Origin: a virus | Reading direction: 5' to 3' (one strand) | Virus record (IMG/VR): IMGVR_UViG_3300043392_000025 | Location: 1-33,066 of that record | DNA: 33,066 nt | Shown here: positions 6,791 to 14,866 of the stretch, in pieces | Numbering within the stretch: the stretch's first letter is position 1 | Layout of the letters: each line of letters starts with the position of its first letter | The notes under the pieces: generated by a model | Databases searched by the model: none | What the model saw: only the letters and a program-made list of their open reading frames with translations | Told to the model about the DNA's origin: nothing | Position numbers and translations under genes: made by a program

Positions 6791-8938
6791 TTAGTAAATT
6801 CTCCAACAATCGACATAGGCGGTTCCGCCTCCACCATTCACATTCCCAAATGGAAATTTTGCAAAAAGTCCACCGACTCCTCCGTTTGTCCCTGATTTTC
6901 CAAGGAATCCCATATATGAATCTCCACCTGCACCTGCGGATGTTAATGCGTAAAATTCAAAACCAGTTTGTTCGTTTGAATAGTAGCCACTTGCAGGGCA
7001 ATAAGTTATAACGGCACTAATGTAAAAAGGATAAACGCTTGACACATACCTAACTCTAATAAGGTAAACCCCATTATAGGTTAAAGTATTAATCGGAATC
7101 AATGTTCCATAGTTGCCCGCAAATCCGCCCGCACTATTGATAGTTACACTTGTCGAATAAATTGATAAATATGATGGACCAGTTGGACCAGTTGGCCCCG
7201 TTGGCCCAGTTGGTCCTGGTGATCCCGTTGGCCCAGTTGGACCTGGTGATCCAGTCGATCCCGTTGGTCCAGTTGATCCAGTTGGACCTGGTGATCCAGT
7301 TGGTCCCGTTGGTCCTGGGGCTCCGGTTGATCCAGTTGGACCAGTCGGTCCAGTTAAACCAGTATCTCCTTTTAATCCTTGTGGTCCAGTTGGGCCAGTC
7401 GGTCCTGGTGCTCCGGTTGGACCAGTTGGACCAGTTGCTCCCGGGGCTCCATCTTCGCCAGGCTCTCCTTGTAAACCTTGCGGTCCAGTTGGACCAGTTG
7501 GACCTGGTGCCCCGGCTGATCCCGTTGGACCAGTTGGTCCAGTCTCTCCCTGGATTCCTTGCGGACCAGTTGGCCCTGGTGCTCCATCATTTCCATCAAA
7601 ACCAGGCTCTCCCTGGATTCCTTGTGGGCCAGTTGGTCCCGTTGGACCGGTTGGTCCAGTTAAACCAGTTGGTCCGGTAGGACCTACGGGGCCAGGTGCT
7701 CCATCTGAACCAGATTCGCCCTGGATCCCCTGCGGTCCTTGTGGGCCAGTCGGGCCAGTTGGGCCGACATCGCCAGTGTCACCTTTATCTCCTTTTAATC
7801 CTTGCGGTCCCGTTGGACCCGTTGGACCAGTTAGTCCAGTTGCTCCCGGTGCTCCATCCGATCCGTCAATACCAGGCTCTCCTTGGATACCTTGTGGTCC
7901 AGTTGGTCCCGTTGGTCCAGTTGGACCAGTTAAACCGGTCTCCCCTTGGATCCCCTGCGGACCAGTTGGACCAGTGGGTCCAGTTAAACCGATAGGACCA
8001 GTGTCTCCTTGATCTCCTTTGTCTCCCTTAATTCCCTGCGGTCCTTGCGGTCCAGTTGGACCAGTTAAACCGATTGGCCCAGTTGGTCCAGTTGGACCAG
8101 TCAAACCAGTCGGACCTTGTGGACCAGTTGGGCCAGTCGGTCCAGTTGGACCTTCCGAGATTGTAAAAGTTTGATTTTGGCTCAGATCCTTTGTCTCTCC
8201 GTTAATCGTTATCGTAGTCGATTTGTCCGCCTTATCATTTAATGCGTTGGATAGATCTGTCTGACTTGAAAGTGTTCCGGTGATCCCACCCCACGCAGTC
8301 ACAGACTGAGTCTTGATCGCTTCAAAGTGACCATCAATCCATCGGTAAACTATGTCGGTATCGTTGGCGATATACATACGACCTACCACACCAGTCGCAG
8401 GAAAATCTGCAAGTGTTGGAAAGTCAAGTAAGATCTTAAAAGTTCCTATCGATCCATCTGGTCCGGAGTTTGATCCGTTCCATTCCGGATATTCGAATGT
8501 GCTTGGAACCTGACATCTGTCCGATAGCATCGGATAAACGATTGATAGATCCACCTGCACACCTGCAAGGAAATCGTTTTCTTCTTCGGTGAATAAGTTA
8601 AACGAAAAATTATCCGGAATATTCCAGTCGAATTTCGGGTATCTCATCATCGAGATAATATCCTGGGCGATCAATAACTGATCACTCACCGCATCGTTCT
8701 CATCTGACTCATCCTGGAATTGGCGATCAAAAAAGAAGATCGAGAAATCCATGGTCAGATCCTTTCCCTGGATATTTGTTCCGGTGCAGTTGTAAAACAT
8801 CGCCGGGTAAACATTGTCTTTTTGGCTTAAAAACTCATAGACATCCCCGTAGTAAATCGTTTTAATCTGCTCATGGCTTTCCGCTATTTGCTTGATTAAT
8901 CTGATTGTTTGATTGAGTGTTAATTGTTTCTTTGCCAT
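6791..8938 (-). CDS. Collagen-like fibre fused to an N-terminal tail-associated domain
   Basis: A 715-residue protein. Residues 1-150 form a globular domain (helical start, then YYGDVYEFL) resembling the small tail-terminator-like proteins that Bacteroidetes phages carry at this position. Residues 155-260 are a linker and strand domain. About 263-590 are roughly 109 uninterrupted Gly-x-y triplets, dominated by Gly-Pro-Thr with Gly-Pro-Gln, GLKGDKGD and GAPG variants. About 591-715 form a Gly/Tyr-rich C-terminal tip, probably the trimerising and receptor-contacting head. Collagen repeats form long stiff trimeric rods. Gly-Pro-Thr triplets are known O-glycosylation sites in bacterial collagens, and Y-position prolines (GAP, GSP, GEP) could be hydroxylated. 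The repeated DNA invites copy-number change. Confidence 0.9.
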   Translation of the reverse strand: MAKKQLTLNQTIRLIKQIAESHEQIKTIYYGDVYEFLSQKDNVYPAMFYNCTGTNIQGKDLTMDFSIFFFDRQFQDESDENDAVSDQLLIAQDIISMMRYPKFDWNIPDNFSFNLFTEEENDFLAGVQVDLSIVYPMLSDRCQVPSTFEYPEWNGSNSGPDGSIGTFKILLDFPTLADFPATGVVGRMYIANDTDIVYRWIDGHFEAIKTQSVTAWGGITGTLSSQTDLSNALNDKADKSTTITINGETKDLSQNQTFTISEGPTGPTGPTGPQGPTGLTGPTGPTGPIGLTGPTGPQGPQGIKGDKGDQGDTGPIGLTGPTGPTGPQGIQGETGLTGPTGPTGPTGPQGIQGEPGIDGSDGAPGATGLTGPTGPTGPQGLKGDKGDTGDVGPTGPTGPQGPQGIQGESGSDGAPGPVGPTGPTGLTGPTGPTGPTGPQGIQGEPGFDGNDGAPGPTGPQGIQGETGPTGPTGSAGAPGPTGPTGPQGLQGEPGEDGAPGATGPTGPTGAPGPTGPTGPQGLKGDTGLTGPTGPTGSTGAPGPTGPTGSPGPTGSTGPTGSTGSPGPTGPTGSPGPTGPTGPTGPTGPSYLSIYSTSVTINSAGGFAGNYGTLIPINTLTYNGVYLIRVRYVSSVYPFYISAVITYCPASGYYSNEQTGFEFYALTSAGAGGDSYMGFLGKSGTNGGVGGLFAKFPFGNVNGGGGTAYVDCWRIY

Positions 8939-9023
8939 GCGTAGAAAGGTAAACCTTTAATTTTTGAATGTTCTTTTTGCTGAAATCTTTCGGCATAATT
9001 ATTTGTTTAGCAACATAATCCAT
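8871..9023 (-). CDS. Small basic hypothetical protein, 50 residues
   Basis: Not recognised. [20 protein letters not shown] and a Gln/Asn-rich tail. The ATG at 9023 overlaps the connector gene by 17 bases; an internal start at MPKDFSKK is also possible. The 3' end overlaps the collagen-like gene by 68 bases in another frame. It follows the tight packing used across the head-tail junction genes, but the evidence that it is translated is modest. Confidence 0.45.
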   Translation of the reverse strand: MDYVAKQIIMPKDFSKKNIQKLKVYLSTHGKETINTQSNNQINQANSGKP

Positions 9024-9588
9024 TTTCGCCCTGGTATCTCTCGACAATTCCGATGCAGTTTCCTCCATCACCATAGTCTCCCAGGTAGATCGATGACTTA
9101 TAAGGTTCCCGATCTGGATGGATCGTGTCTAGTCCGGTTCCTGGGTTCAAATATAGTGGATATTTTTCGCTTGCGTTTTGCTTTAATTCTCCGACCAATC
9201 TCTTCCCATAAAATTCGGCCCGTGTCATGAATCTCTCTGACATATCCACCAGTTCGGATGCGGAAGGAATATCTGTATTATCAGATGACTTCCGGATCAT
9301 TCCTTTGTTATAAAACTGATACGATAGCCCAGATGGCAACTGACTCAAAGTGTAATAAACCAGGGCATCGGTGATGAAATTATCGAGTAGATTCGTTTCA
9401 TCTGTGGTCAAATCATCCGCATCGATTCCCTCTTGCAAACGCAAAAATAAATTTGATCCAAGCAATGGCATGACAAACATGTTCTGTGCATCCCGGATCT
9501 CCGAGATGATCAGTTTGTCATCTACATTTGCATGCAATCCAGTTCTGTCCTTGATCGTTTGTGGATCGATAAAAATCTCGTTTCTCAT
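9007..9588 (-). CDS. Head-tail connector-like protein
   Basis: A 193-residue, mostly helical protein directly after the portal gene (3-base gap). The N-terminal IDPQTIKDRTGLHANVDDKLI, followed by helices with YYTLSQLPSGLSYQFYNKG, resembles the short helical adaptor proteins that sit under the portal in siphoviruses of Bacteroidetes. Its role would be to close the filled head and accept the tail. The assignment rests on position, size and helical pattern, not on a decisive motif. The C-terminal 50 residues are loop-rich and end in CC. Confidence 0.6.
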   Translation of the reverse strand: MRNEIFIDPQTIKDRTGLHANVDDKLIISEIRDAQNMFVMPLLGSNLFLRLQEGIDADDLTTDETNLLDNFITDALVYYTLSQLPSGLSYQFYNKGMIRKSSDNTDIPSASELVDMSERFMTRAEFYGKRLVGELKQNASEKYPLYLNPGTGLDTIHPDREPYKSSIYLGDYGDGGNCIGIVERYQGENGLCC

Positions 9589-9591
9589 TTC

Positions 9592-11565
9592 TTATCCTCT
9601 TTTAATTACTGCCTGACTAAACCATCTATGGCGACATGATGGCGAATGAACTCCGTTTGGCATTGTCCACCATCCACCTCTTCGATCGAATACCGAATAC
9701 CCCACACGGGCCGAAATTTGTTCAATCTCTGCTCTGGTGTAAAGTTTATCCAGGGCGATCAATCTACGGCAAAAATCACGGCTTGTAGCCAGGTCTGTGT
9801 TATCAAATCCAGATCGCCACTCGTATGAATATCTCATCTCGATTGTAGTCTGTGGCTTTTGATCAGTGATCTCAGAAATTGGCTTCGGGAGTGTGCTCTC
9901 GATCTTTCCTTTTGTCTCTCTTTGGCTTATGATCCCCTTCGATACAAAGTTCTTGACAATGTCACGAACCACACCCAGATCCTCATTCAAAGTGCCGGCG
10001 ATTTCCCAAGGGGAAATCAATTTATTTTTCTTGATCAGATCCAGGATCTGCAATTCCAATTTTGAAAGTTTTGCCTCCGCAAATTCCAGGCTGATCATCT
10101 CTTCCTCTGGATCCACTTGATCAGAGAAAACCTCTCTTGATCTTAGGATCGTATAGTTTTGTTTTGACTCACCCATCTCATCAAACATGGCTATAAGATC
10201 ATGCTCTGAAAATCCTTGGGATTGTGGTGCATCCTGGGCCGTTGGGATTTGATCCCCTTCCGCTTCGCCTGCAAGTCCTACAATCGCACGGATTTCATTG
10301 GCAGTCATTGACTCCAAAACCTTATTAGCCACCAAAGGAGATAATGAGTTCAAAGCATCAAGTACATTCTGAGATGTCGATGATGTTGGTGCCTCCAATT
10401 TCTCGGCTCCGATTTTTTCTCTGATCTCATCCTTAGTCAAATTCTGCGCGATGATTGCCTCAGAAAATTCGATACCAATCGGCTCGACTGGTGCTATTTC
10501 AATTTGCTCAGATGCACCAGATAGTCGGGCAAGTTGGTTGAATATTTGATTAAGAAATAACTGCTTATCATTGACATAGGTATTTTTAAAAATCTCGTAT
10601 GAATCACGCATCTGTTGCCGTGATCCAAGTGATCCAGGTGTACTGATACCAAATAGATCCGGAGATGTCACCTGGTGTCCTGCAAATAAATTCTTTTCAA
10701 TTAACTTATCAACATTCTGGAAATCCTCTTTTGTAATGTCTGAGGCACCAAGATCATCGATGATCGGTTTCCGTGAGGCATCTGCAACAAATGACAAAAT
10801 GAATTTCTTTCCATCTGATCCAGTGAATCGATTTGTGAATTTGCGTTCGATCTCTCTTTTTTCCTCAGGGTTTGGTTCACCATTCGGAAGAGTAATCAAT
10901 TTACTTGCAGAGAATCCAGTCTGTGCGTTTCCTAAAACATGTTTCGAAATCTCGATGTCGGCCTCGATATAATTCAAGGCACCAAACCAAGAAGGCAATG
11001 GATAGGCTCCGCAGTTTGGTCGATATTCCTTCAAGAAAAGAATCTGTTTTCCAGATCTCAACTGAGGATTGAACGCATTCATAGGAGTGCGTTTTGCCTT
11101 ACGATCCTGCCAGTTTTCGCAGTGCCAAAACTGAGTGTTATCATCATTTGTCCGGATCTCTCCGTATGGAACATGATAAACCTCTGCAAGTGTTTCGCCA
11201 GACTCTGACCAGATACATTCCAAATAAGCACCTCCGCCGTTCTCGATGTCAAATGATACCTTTGTGAGGACCTCACGGCTTGACTCGTATCTGTTGATCT
11301 GATTGATAAATCTTTCAGCCACCGGATCCTGGCCACCAGTCACACGGAATCCCTGACCGGTGATATAATTGACCTTGGATTTTACGATCGCATTATGTTT
11401 CGATGACTTATTAAGTAATTCGACCAAATAGTCAGGATAGTCGTTTTTATCACCGAACTCGATGTATCCGCCACCTGCTCCTTTTTTCTCTTTGTAGGAT
11501 GGTTGCGGTGCCTCCGCCATGTGTAGTTCAACGATCTCGTATTTTGCCTTTAATTGATCAGCCAT
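9592..11565 (-). CDS. Portal protein with C-terminal winged-helix and MuF-like extensions
   Basis: 657 residues from the ATG at 11565, preferred to the start at 11619 because the extra 18 residues are basic and lie inside the preceding gene. Residues 1-400 look like a portal: YITGQGF, a wing and clip region, and then long stem helices with SLGSRQQMRDSYEIFKN. The portal is the dodecameric ring at the head vertex through which DNA enters and leaves. Residues about 495-570 look like a winged-helix domain (LQILDLIKKNKLISPWEIAG, then VRDIVKNFVSKGIISQRE). Residues about 577-657, with FCRRL, YTRAEIEQ, GGWWTMPNG and PSCRHRW, resemble the tail of MuF-type minor head proteins. No separate MuF gene is present, so this may be a portal-minor head protein fusion. 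Confidence 0.85.
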   Translation of the reverse strand: MADQLKAKYEIVELHMAEAPQPSYKEKKGAGGGYIEFGDKNDYPDYLVELLNKSSKHNAIVKSKVNYITGQGFRVTGGQDPVAERFINQINRYESSREVLTKVSFDIENGGGAYLECIWSESGETLAEVYHVPYGEIRTNDDNTQFWHCENWQDRKAKRTPMNAFNPQLRSGKQILFLKEYRPNCGAYPLPSWFGALNYIEADIEISKHVLGNAQTGFSASKLITLPNGEPNPEEKREIERKFTNRFTGSDGKKFILSFVADASRKPIIDDLGASDITKEDFQNVDKLIEKNLFAGHQVTSPDLFGISTPGSLGSRQQMRDSYEIFKNTYVNDKQLFLNQIFNQLARLSGASEQIEIAPVEPIGIEFSEAIIAQNLTKDEIREKIGAEKLEAPTSSTSQNVLDALNSLSPLVANKVLESMTANEIRAIVGLAGEAEGDQIPTAQDAPQSQGFSEHDLIAMFDEMGESKQNYTILRSREVFSDQVDPEEEMISLEFAEAKLSKLELQILDLIKKNKLISPWEIAGTLNEDLGVVRDIVKNFVSKGIISQRETKGKIESTLPKPISEITDQKPQTTIEMRYSYEWRSGFDNTDLATSRDFCRRLIALDKLYTRAEIEQISARVGYSVFDRRGGWWTMPNGVHSPSCRHRWFSQAVIKRG

Positions 11566-11947
11566 TTTTTCTCGTTTTGTATGTTTTAGGTGCCGTTTTG
11601 TAAGTCTTAAACGGCTCAATAGTCGCCTCAGATAATGTCATTTGACCAGTTTCAAGTAGTCCAGTCGATAGCGTTGGATCCAAATTTGTGGTCGAAACCT
11701 GCTCGTACACTTTGTAGGACCATCCGCCCACATTCATGTCCTCAAAATGATTATTCACTATGATATTAAACGCATTAAATCGGTCCTTAAAGTCAGACAG
11801 ATCCGCAGAATTTAAGATCACAAATTTCACCTGATCATTTGATGTCCTGGATTGAAATACAAATAAATAGTTAGGCGAATTAAGTGTCGCCATTTCTGAC
11901 AGAGTCAGGATGATCCTGGATGTTTCGCCTTTTTTTAAGTGTATCAT
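11558..11947 (-). CDS. Hypothetical structural-region protein
   Basis: 129 residues from MIHLKKGETSRIILTLSE, predicted beta-rich. The longer frame (from 11983) would add a hydrophobic dozen residues overlapping the terminator region, so I prefer 11947. It sits between the tube-like gene and the portal gene, overlapping the portal start by 8 bases. Proteins of this type occur near capsid genes in Bacteroidetes phages, but I know of no assigned function. A head-decoration or neck role is possible. Confidence 0.65.
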   Translation of the reverse strand: MIHLKKGETSRIILTLSEMATLNSPNYLFVFQSRTSNDQVKFVILNSADLSDFKDRFNAFNIIVNNHFEDMNVGGWSYKVYEQVSTTNLDPTLSTGLLETGQMTLSEATIEPFKTYKTAPKTYKTRKNG

Positions 11948-11981
11948 ATTACCAATAAATAGGCAAACCAAAATTTTTATC

Positions 11982-12013
11982 AAAAAAAAAGGAAGGCCAT
12001 CGGCCTCCCCTCT
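11982..12013 (-). terminator. Strong rho-independent terminator after the tube-like gene
   Basis: On the minus strand GGAGGCC-GAT-GGCCTTCC forms a 7-pair stem with one G-U pair. It is followed directly by nine T residues and preceded by A5, which can extend the stem. It lies 22 bases past the stop codon at 12035. It would separate a highly expressed capsid/tube unit from portal and fibre genes, which must then be served by read-through or another promoter. Confidence 0.85.
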
Positions 12014-12034
12014 TTTTGGAATTAAATTAACCTA

Positions 12035-12544
12035 TTACAATAGGCCAGAGATCACACTCGCCTGCACCTCAGGAGCAAGTTCTGCCTCTTGTGCAGTGAA
12101 TGTCAAAGTGTATCCTGAACGATCGCCCTGGGCCGTTCCAGTTGCACCAGATCCGCCAGTTAAATTCAATCCGTGAACCTTACCCAAATACCAATATTTT
12201 CCGTTATTGTCTTGGACAATAGCTTTCAAGGTATTTTTTGCAAGTAATAAAATTTCGTTTCGTGTGCTCGCTTGAAGGCGATTCAAAACGATAGACAATT
12301 CGGCCTGATAAAAAATCGATCCGTTTTGCACATTGGCGTTAATATTCTCAGTTAATTGAGATGTTCCAGGAACTAACTCATATTTACGGAATACTGATCC
12401 AGTCGCTTTCGTGATCGCAGTTATCACTCCGGATGCCTGAGTCGTCGCCGTTACATTACCATCTTCGATGAAAAGGACCTCAGTGATCCCACCCATTGAA
12501 TCACGGCAGTCGAGTAAGTAGCTTGATGTTAAACTGCAAGACAT
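12035..12544 (-). CDS. Tail tube-like/major virion protein candidate
   Basis: A 169-residue beta-rich protein beginning MSCSLTSSYLLDCRDSMGG, with the pattern of a small abundant structural protein. It sits immediately after the major capsid gene and is bracketed by two hairpins (12573-12608 and the terminator at 11982-12013), which suggests a separate high-level transcript. Size, strand content and position fit a tail tube subunit or a head decoration protein. No tail tube gene is recognisable elsewhere, which favours the first. Confidence 0.55.
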   Translation of the reverse strand: MSCSLTSSYLLDCRDSMGGITEVLFIEDGNVTATTQASGVITAITKATGSVFRKYELVPGTSQLTENINANVQNGSIFYQAELSIVLNRLQASTRNEILLLAKNTLKAIVQDNNGKYWYLGKVHGLNLTGGSGATGTAQGDRSGYTLTFTAQEAELAPEVQASVISGLL

Positions 12545-12572
12545 AATTTGTGATTTTTAAAATGTTGAAAAT

Positions 12573-12608
12573 ATAGGGGCGGACCAGTCAAGGTCAAATC
12601 GCCCCTAT
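12573..12608 (-). terminator. Hairpin between capsid and tube-like genes
   Basis: A perfect 9-base inverted repeat (ATAGGGGCG/CGCCCCTAT) with a nested GACC/GGTC pair in the 18-base interior. It starts 9 bases after the capsid stop codon and is followed on the minus strand by ATATTTTC. The U tract is weak, so partial termination, mRNA end protection or processing of the capsid message are all possible. Confidence 0.6.
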
Positions 12609-12616
12609 TCTTTTGA

Positions 12617-13567
12617 CTAAACTACGAACTTAACGATTTCGCTTGGGAACGCAACTTGTACACCATATTTGAACTCAGCAACGAATGCCACATCCATCGC
12701 CTCTTTGCGATAGAATAATTCAACTTTGTCCTCCTCATCTAACAAGTCCACACCGATCGCCATGTTTGAAACACGCATTGAATAAACTGCACCTGCACCA
12801 TTCAAACCTGGTGTCGAGATCACCTTGATAGTAGTACCTGGAAGAGTGAACTCACCATTTGCAGATACATCCGCAGTGTAGTGATACATATTTGCATTTT
12901 TCAAGGCTAACATGTAAGTACGGAATACATCGCCACCTGCAAAGATGCGTGTGTCATCTGCATCAATAACCTCAGCCGGGATCGCCTTGTAAATTGCATC
13001 AAATACCGCTACCACATTTGTCGCAGTGATTGATGTCGCAGGTGTACCGAAATAAGTAGATGAGTTTGCGTTAATTACCGCAGTGCTTGCACCAGTGATG
13101 ATCTTTTTGAAACCATCAAATTTGTTCAAGTTTACATCTGTTGAATCAGTGTCACCTAACCAGATCGCCTTTTCTAATTGTGCTTGGATCTTTGCGATCT
13201 TACGACCAGTCAAAGCCTCAGCAAATGCGAATGAATCGTACTGAGATCCTGCTGATAATGCCTCTTGCAAATACTTTTTCTCTAATTTCTTAACACACAA
13301 AGACTCGTGTACTTTGATCGGTGCTACCGATAAGACACGCTGAGTGAATGATGTTGATCCAGAAGGAGAGAATCCGCAATCTGTTCCATCTTGGAAGATT
13401 GCATCAGTGTCCATGATGTTCAAAGTTTGTGCAGATTTTACACCTACTTCGATTGTACCTTGTGCTTTGATCAAGGTAGCCGTTTTTGCACCTAATACAG
13501 AAGATGAGATCAATTGATCTGCGTTCTGCTTAGTGTAATCCGCTAAGGATGAAACTACAAATGCCAT
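12617..13567 (-). CDS. Major capsid protein (HK97-fold candidate)
   Basis: A 316-residue protein located after the protease and scaffold genes, the usual place for the capsid subunit. It begins with a helical segment (MAFVVSSLADYTKQNADQLI), then has a long helix region and VFDAIYKAIPAEVIDADDTRIFAGGDVFR, typical of the peripheral and axial domains of HK97-fold subunits; it ends in beta strands with FKYGVQVAFPSEI. No long N-terminal delta domain is evident, consistent with a separate scaffold. A-rich leader and no Shine-Dalgarno site. Followed by a stable hairpin. Confidence 0.85.
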   Translation of the reverse strand: MAFVVSSLADYTKQNADQLISSSVLGAKTATLIKAQGTIEVGVKSAQTLNIMDTDAIFQDGTDCGFSPSGSTSFTQRVLSVAPIKVHESLCVKKLEKKYLQEALSAGSQYDSFAFAEALTGRKIAKIQAQLEKAIWLGDTDSTDVNLNKFDGFKKIITGASTAVINANSSTYFGTPATSITATNVVAVFDAIYKAIPAEVIDADDTRIFAGGDVFRTYMLALKNANMYHYTADVSANGEFTLPGTTIKVISTPGLNGAGAVYSMRVSNMAIGVDLLDEEDKVELFYRKEAMDVAFVAEFKYGVQVAFPSEIVKFVV

Positions 13568-13601
13568 TTTTTTAGTTTTTAGTTGTTTGAAAAATTACTT
13601 T

Positions 13602-14216
13602 TTACTTTGCGAAACGATTCAAAAATCTCTCCGCCTTTGCATCCTTAGACTCGTGTCCAGAAAATGCGTTTGCTTTTGGCTTGCGTGTAGGCTCATCAGA
13701 TGGTCCTTTCGCAATTTCAGCCACTAAATCCAAAACCTGATCCATAGACTCAGAGAATTTCGATTCCAAAGTTTGGATACGACCTTCCAGTTCTTTGTTT
13801 GCAGATTTCAAACTTTCGTTTTCCGCTTTCAAGGTTTCGATATTTGAATCGATAGCCTCAAATTTCTCAGAATTGTCTTTCGACATTTCTTCTTCTTCTA
13901 CACCTGGCTCTTCCGCTTTGGCAGTTTCCACTCCCTCCACTTTTCCAGATGCCACAGAGATCATAGTGCCATCAACTAACTCATACTCACCATCTGGTGC
14001 CGGAGTTGCGTTGCCACTTTCATCCACTAACATCGCATCGGCTCCAATTTCCAGGGCAGTCAATTCGATTTTAGATCCATCTTTAAGATCATAAGTCGAA
14101 AATCTTGCCTCTTGCGGTGCCTCCGCAGATGTTTCCTCATTTTTTTGATCACCTTCAAGGTCAGTGAAATTCACTACCTTTCTAATTTCTGCGATCGCTT
14201 CCGTGAAATTGAACAT
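13602..14216 (-). CDS. Scaffold-like protein
   Basis: 204 residues, very acidic. Residues 38-96 form a strand-rich module (KIELTALEIGADAMLVDESG, then DGEYELVDGTMI). About 115-165 is a strong coiled coil (IETLKAENESLKSANKELEG), and the C-terminus is basic (ESKDAKAERFLNRFAK), as expected of a scaffold tail that binds the inner capsid surface. It lies between the protease and major capsid genes, the standard place for a scaffold, and would be removed by the protease during maturation. Confidence 0.8.
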   Translation of the reverse strand: MFNFTEAIAEIRKVVNFTDLEGDQKNEETSAEAPQEARFSTYDLKDGSKIELTALEIGADAMLVDESGNATPAPDGEYELVDGTMISVASGKVEGVETAKAEEPGVEEEEMSKDNSEKFEAIDSNIETLKAENESLKSANKELEGRIQTLESKFSESMDQVLDLVAEIAKGPSDEPTRKPKANAFSGHESKDAKAERFLNRFAK

Positions 14217-14264
14217 CTTTAAATTTGTTTGTTTAGTTATAAATAGAATTAAAAAAAAACTTTA

Positions 14265-14864
14265 TCATTTAACTTTTGAAAGGATCTCCATGACCTTTTC
14301 AAAAATCTCCTTGTCGCCCATTTTTGACTCCTTCTTTTTGCCTACCATTAAGAAAGCCCCTTCGACAGAGAATCCCTCAAAATCGCCGATCTTTACTCTC
14401 TCCCATACTTGATCATTGTCCACCTTGAAAGATCCAAACCATGAACCCTCAGGGCTATCCTCAAATCCTTTCATCGGCTCGACCCCTCGTTCCTTGTTGG
14501 TGATCCAGGATTCAAACATAGTCACACCTTCGACAAAGTTTTGACCATCATGCATCAAGTTTACGCTTGACTGGTATCCCTTTTTGAAAAATACCTGGAC
14601 AATTTTACTGATCGTTTCCTTTGAGAATGTGACATAGTATTCGCCAGTTTTATCCTTGCGATAGATCGGTGTATCTGCCAACATGATCGGCCCAGAGATG
14701 ATTCTTTGTTCCTGATCCTGGACTGCGAATCTCAATGGATTCGACTCATTGAATGCCAGAAAATTTTTCTTGATCGCAGGTCGTTTCACCAGGGAAACCA
14801 CACTCACCTCGATGTCATCATTTAGGTCCTCGGATATTTCGAGTTCGTAGATCGGTAAATTCAT
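14265..14864 (-). CDS. Prohead maturation protease, XkdF-like
   Basis: A 199-residue protein with VVSLVKRPAIKKNF near the N-terminus, ISGPIMLADTPIYRKD, SSVNLMHDGQ around residue 100 and GFSVEGAFLM near 170. This pattern fits the XkdF family of phage serine proteases: the His in MHDG and the Ser in GFSVEG are likely catalytic. It would process scaffold and capsid proteins. It lies between the tape measure and scaffold genes. The C-terminal 30 residues are lysine-rich. Confidence 0.8.
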   Translation of the reverse strand: MNLPIYELEISEDLNDDIEVSVVSLVKRPAIKKNFLAFNESNPLRFAVQDQEQRIISGPIMLADTPIYRKDKTGEYYVTFSKETISKIVQVFFKKGYQSSVNLMHDGQNFVEGVTMFESWITNKERGVEPMKGFEDSPEGSWFGSFKVDNDQVWERVKIGDFEGFSVEGAFLMVGKKKESKMGDKEIFEKVMEILSKVK

Positions 14865-14866
14865 AA

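Noticed and set aside
7150-8012. Long plus-strand open frames with Leu/Gln- or Gly-Pro-rich proteins
   Set aside because: They are shadows of the repetitive collagen codons on the minus strand and have no independent start context or operon.
7170-8160. Repeat array that could be mistaken for CRISPR or satellite DNA
   Set aside because: The period is 9 bases in coding frame and encodes Gly-x-y triplets; there are no unique spacers.
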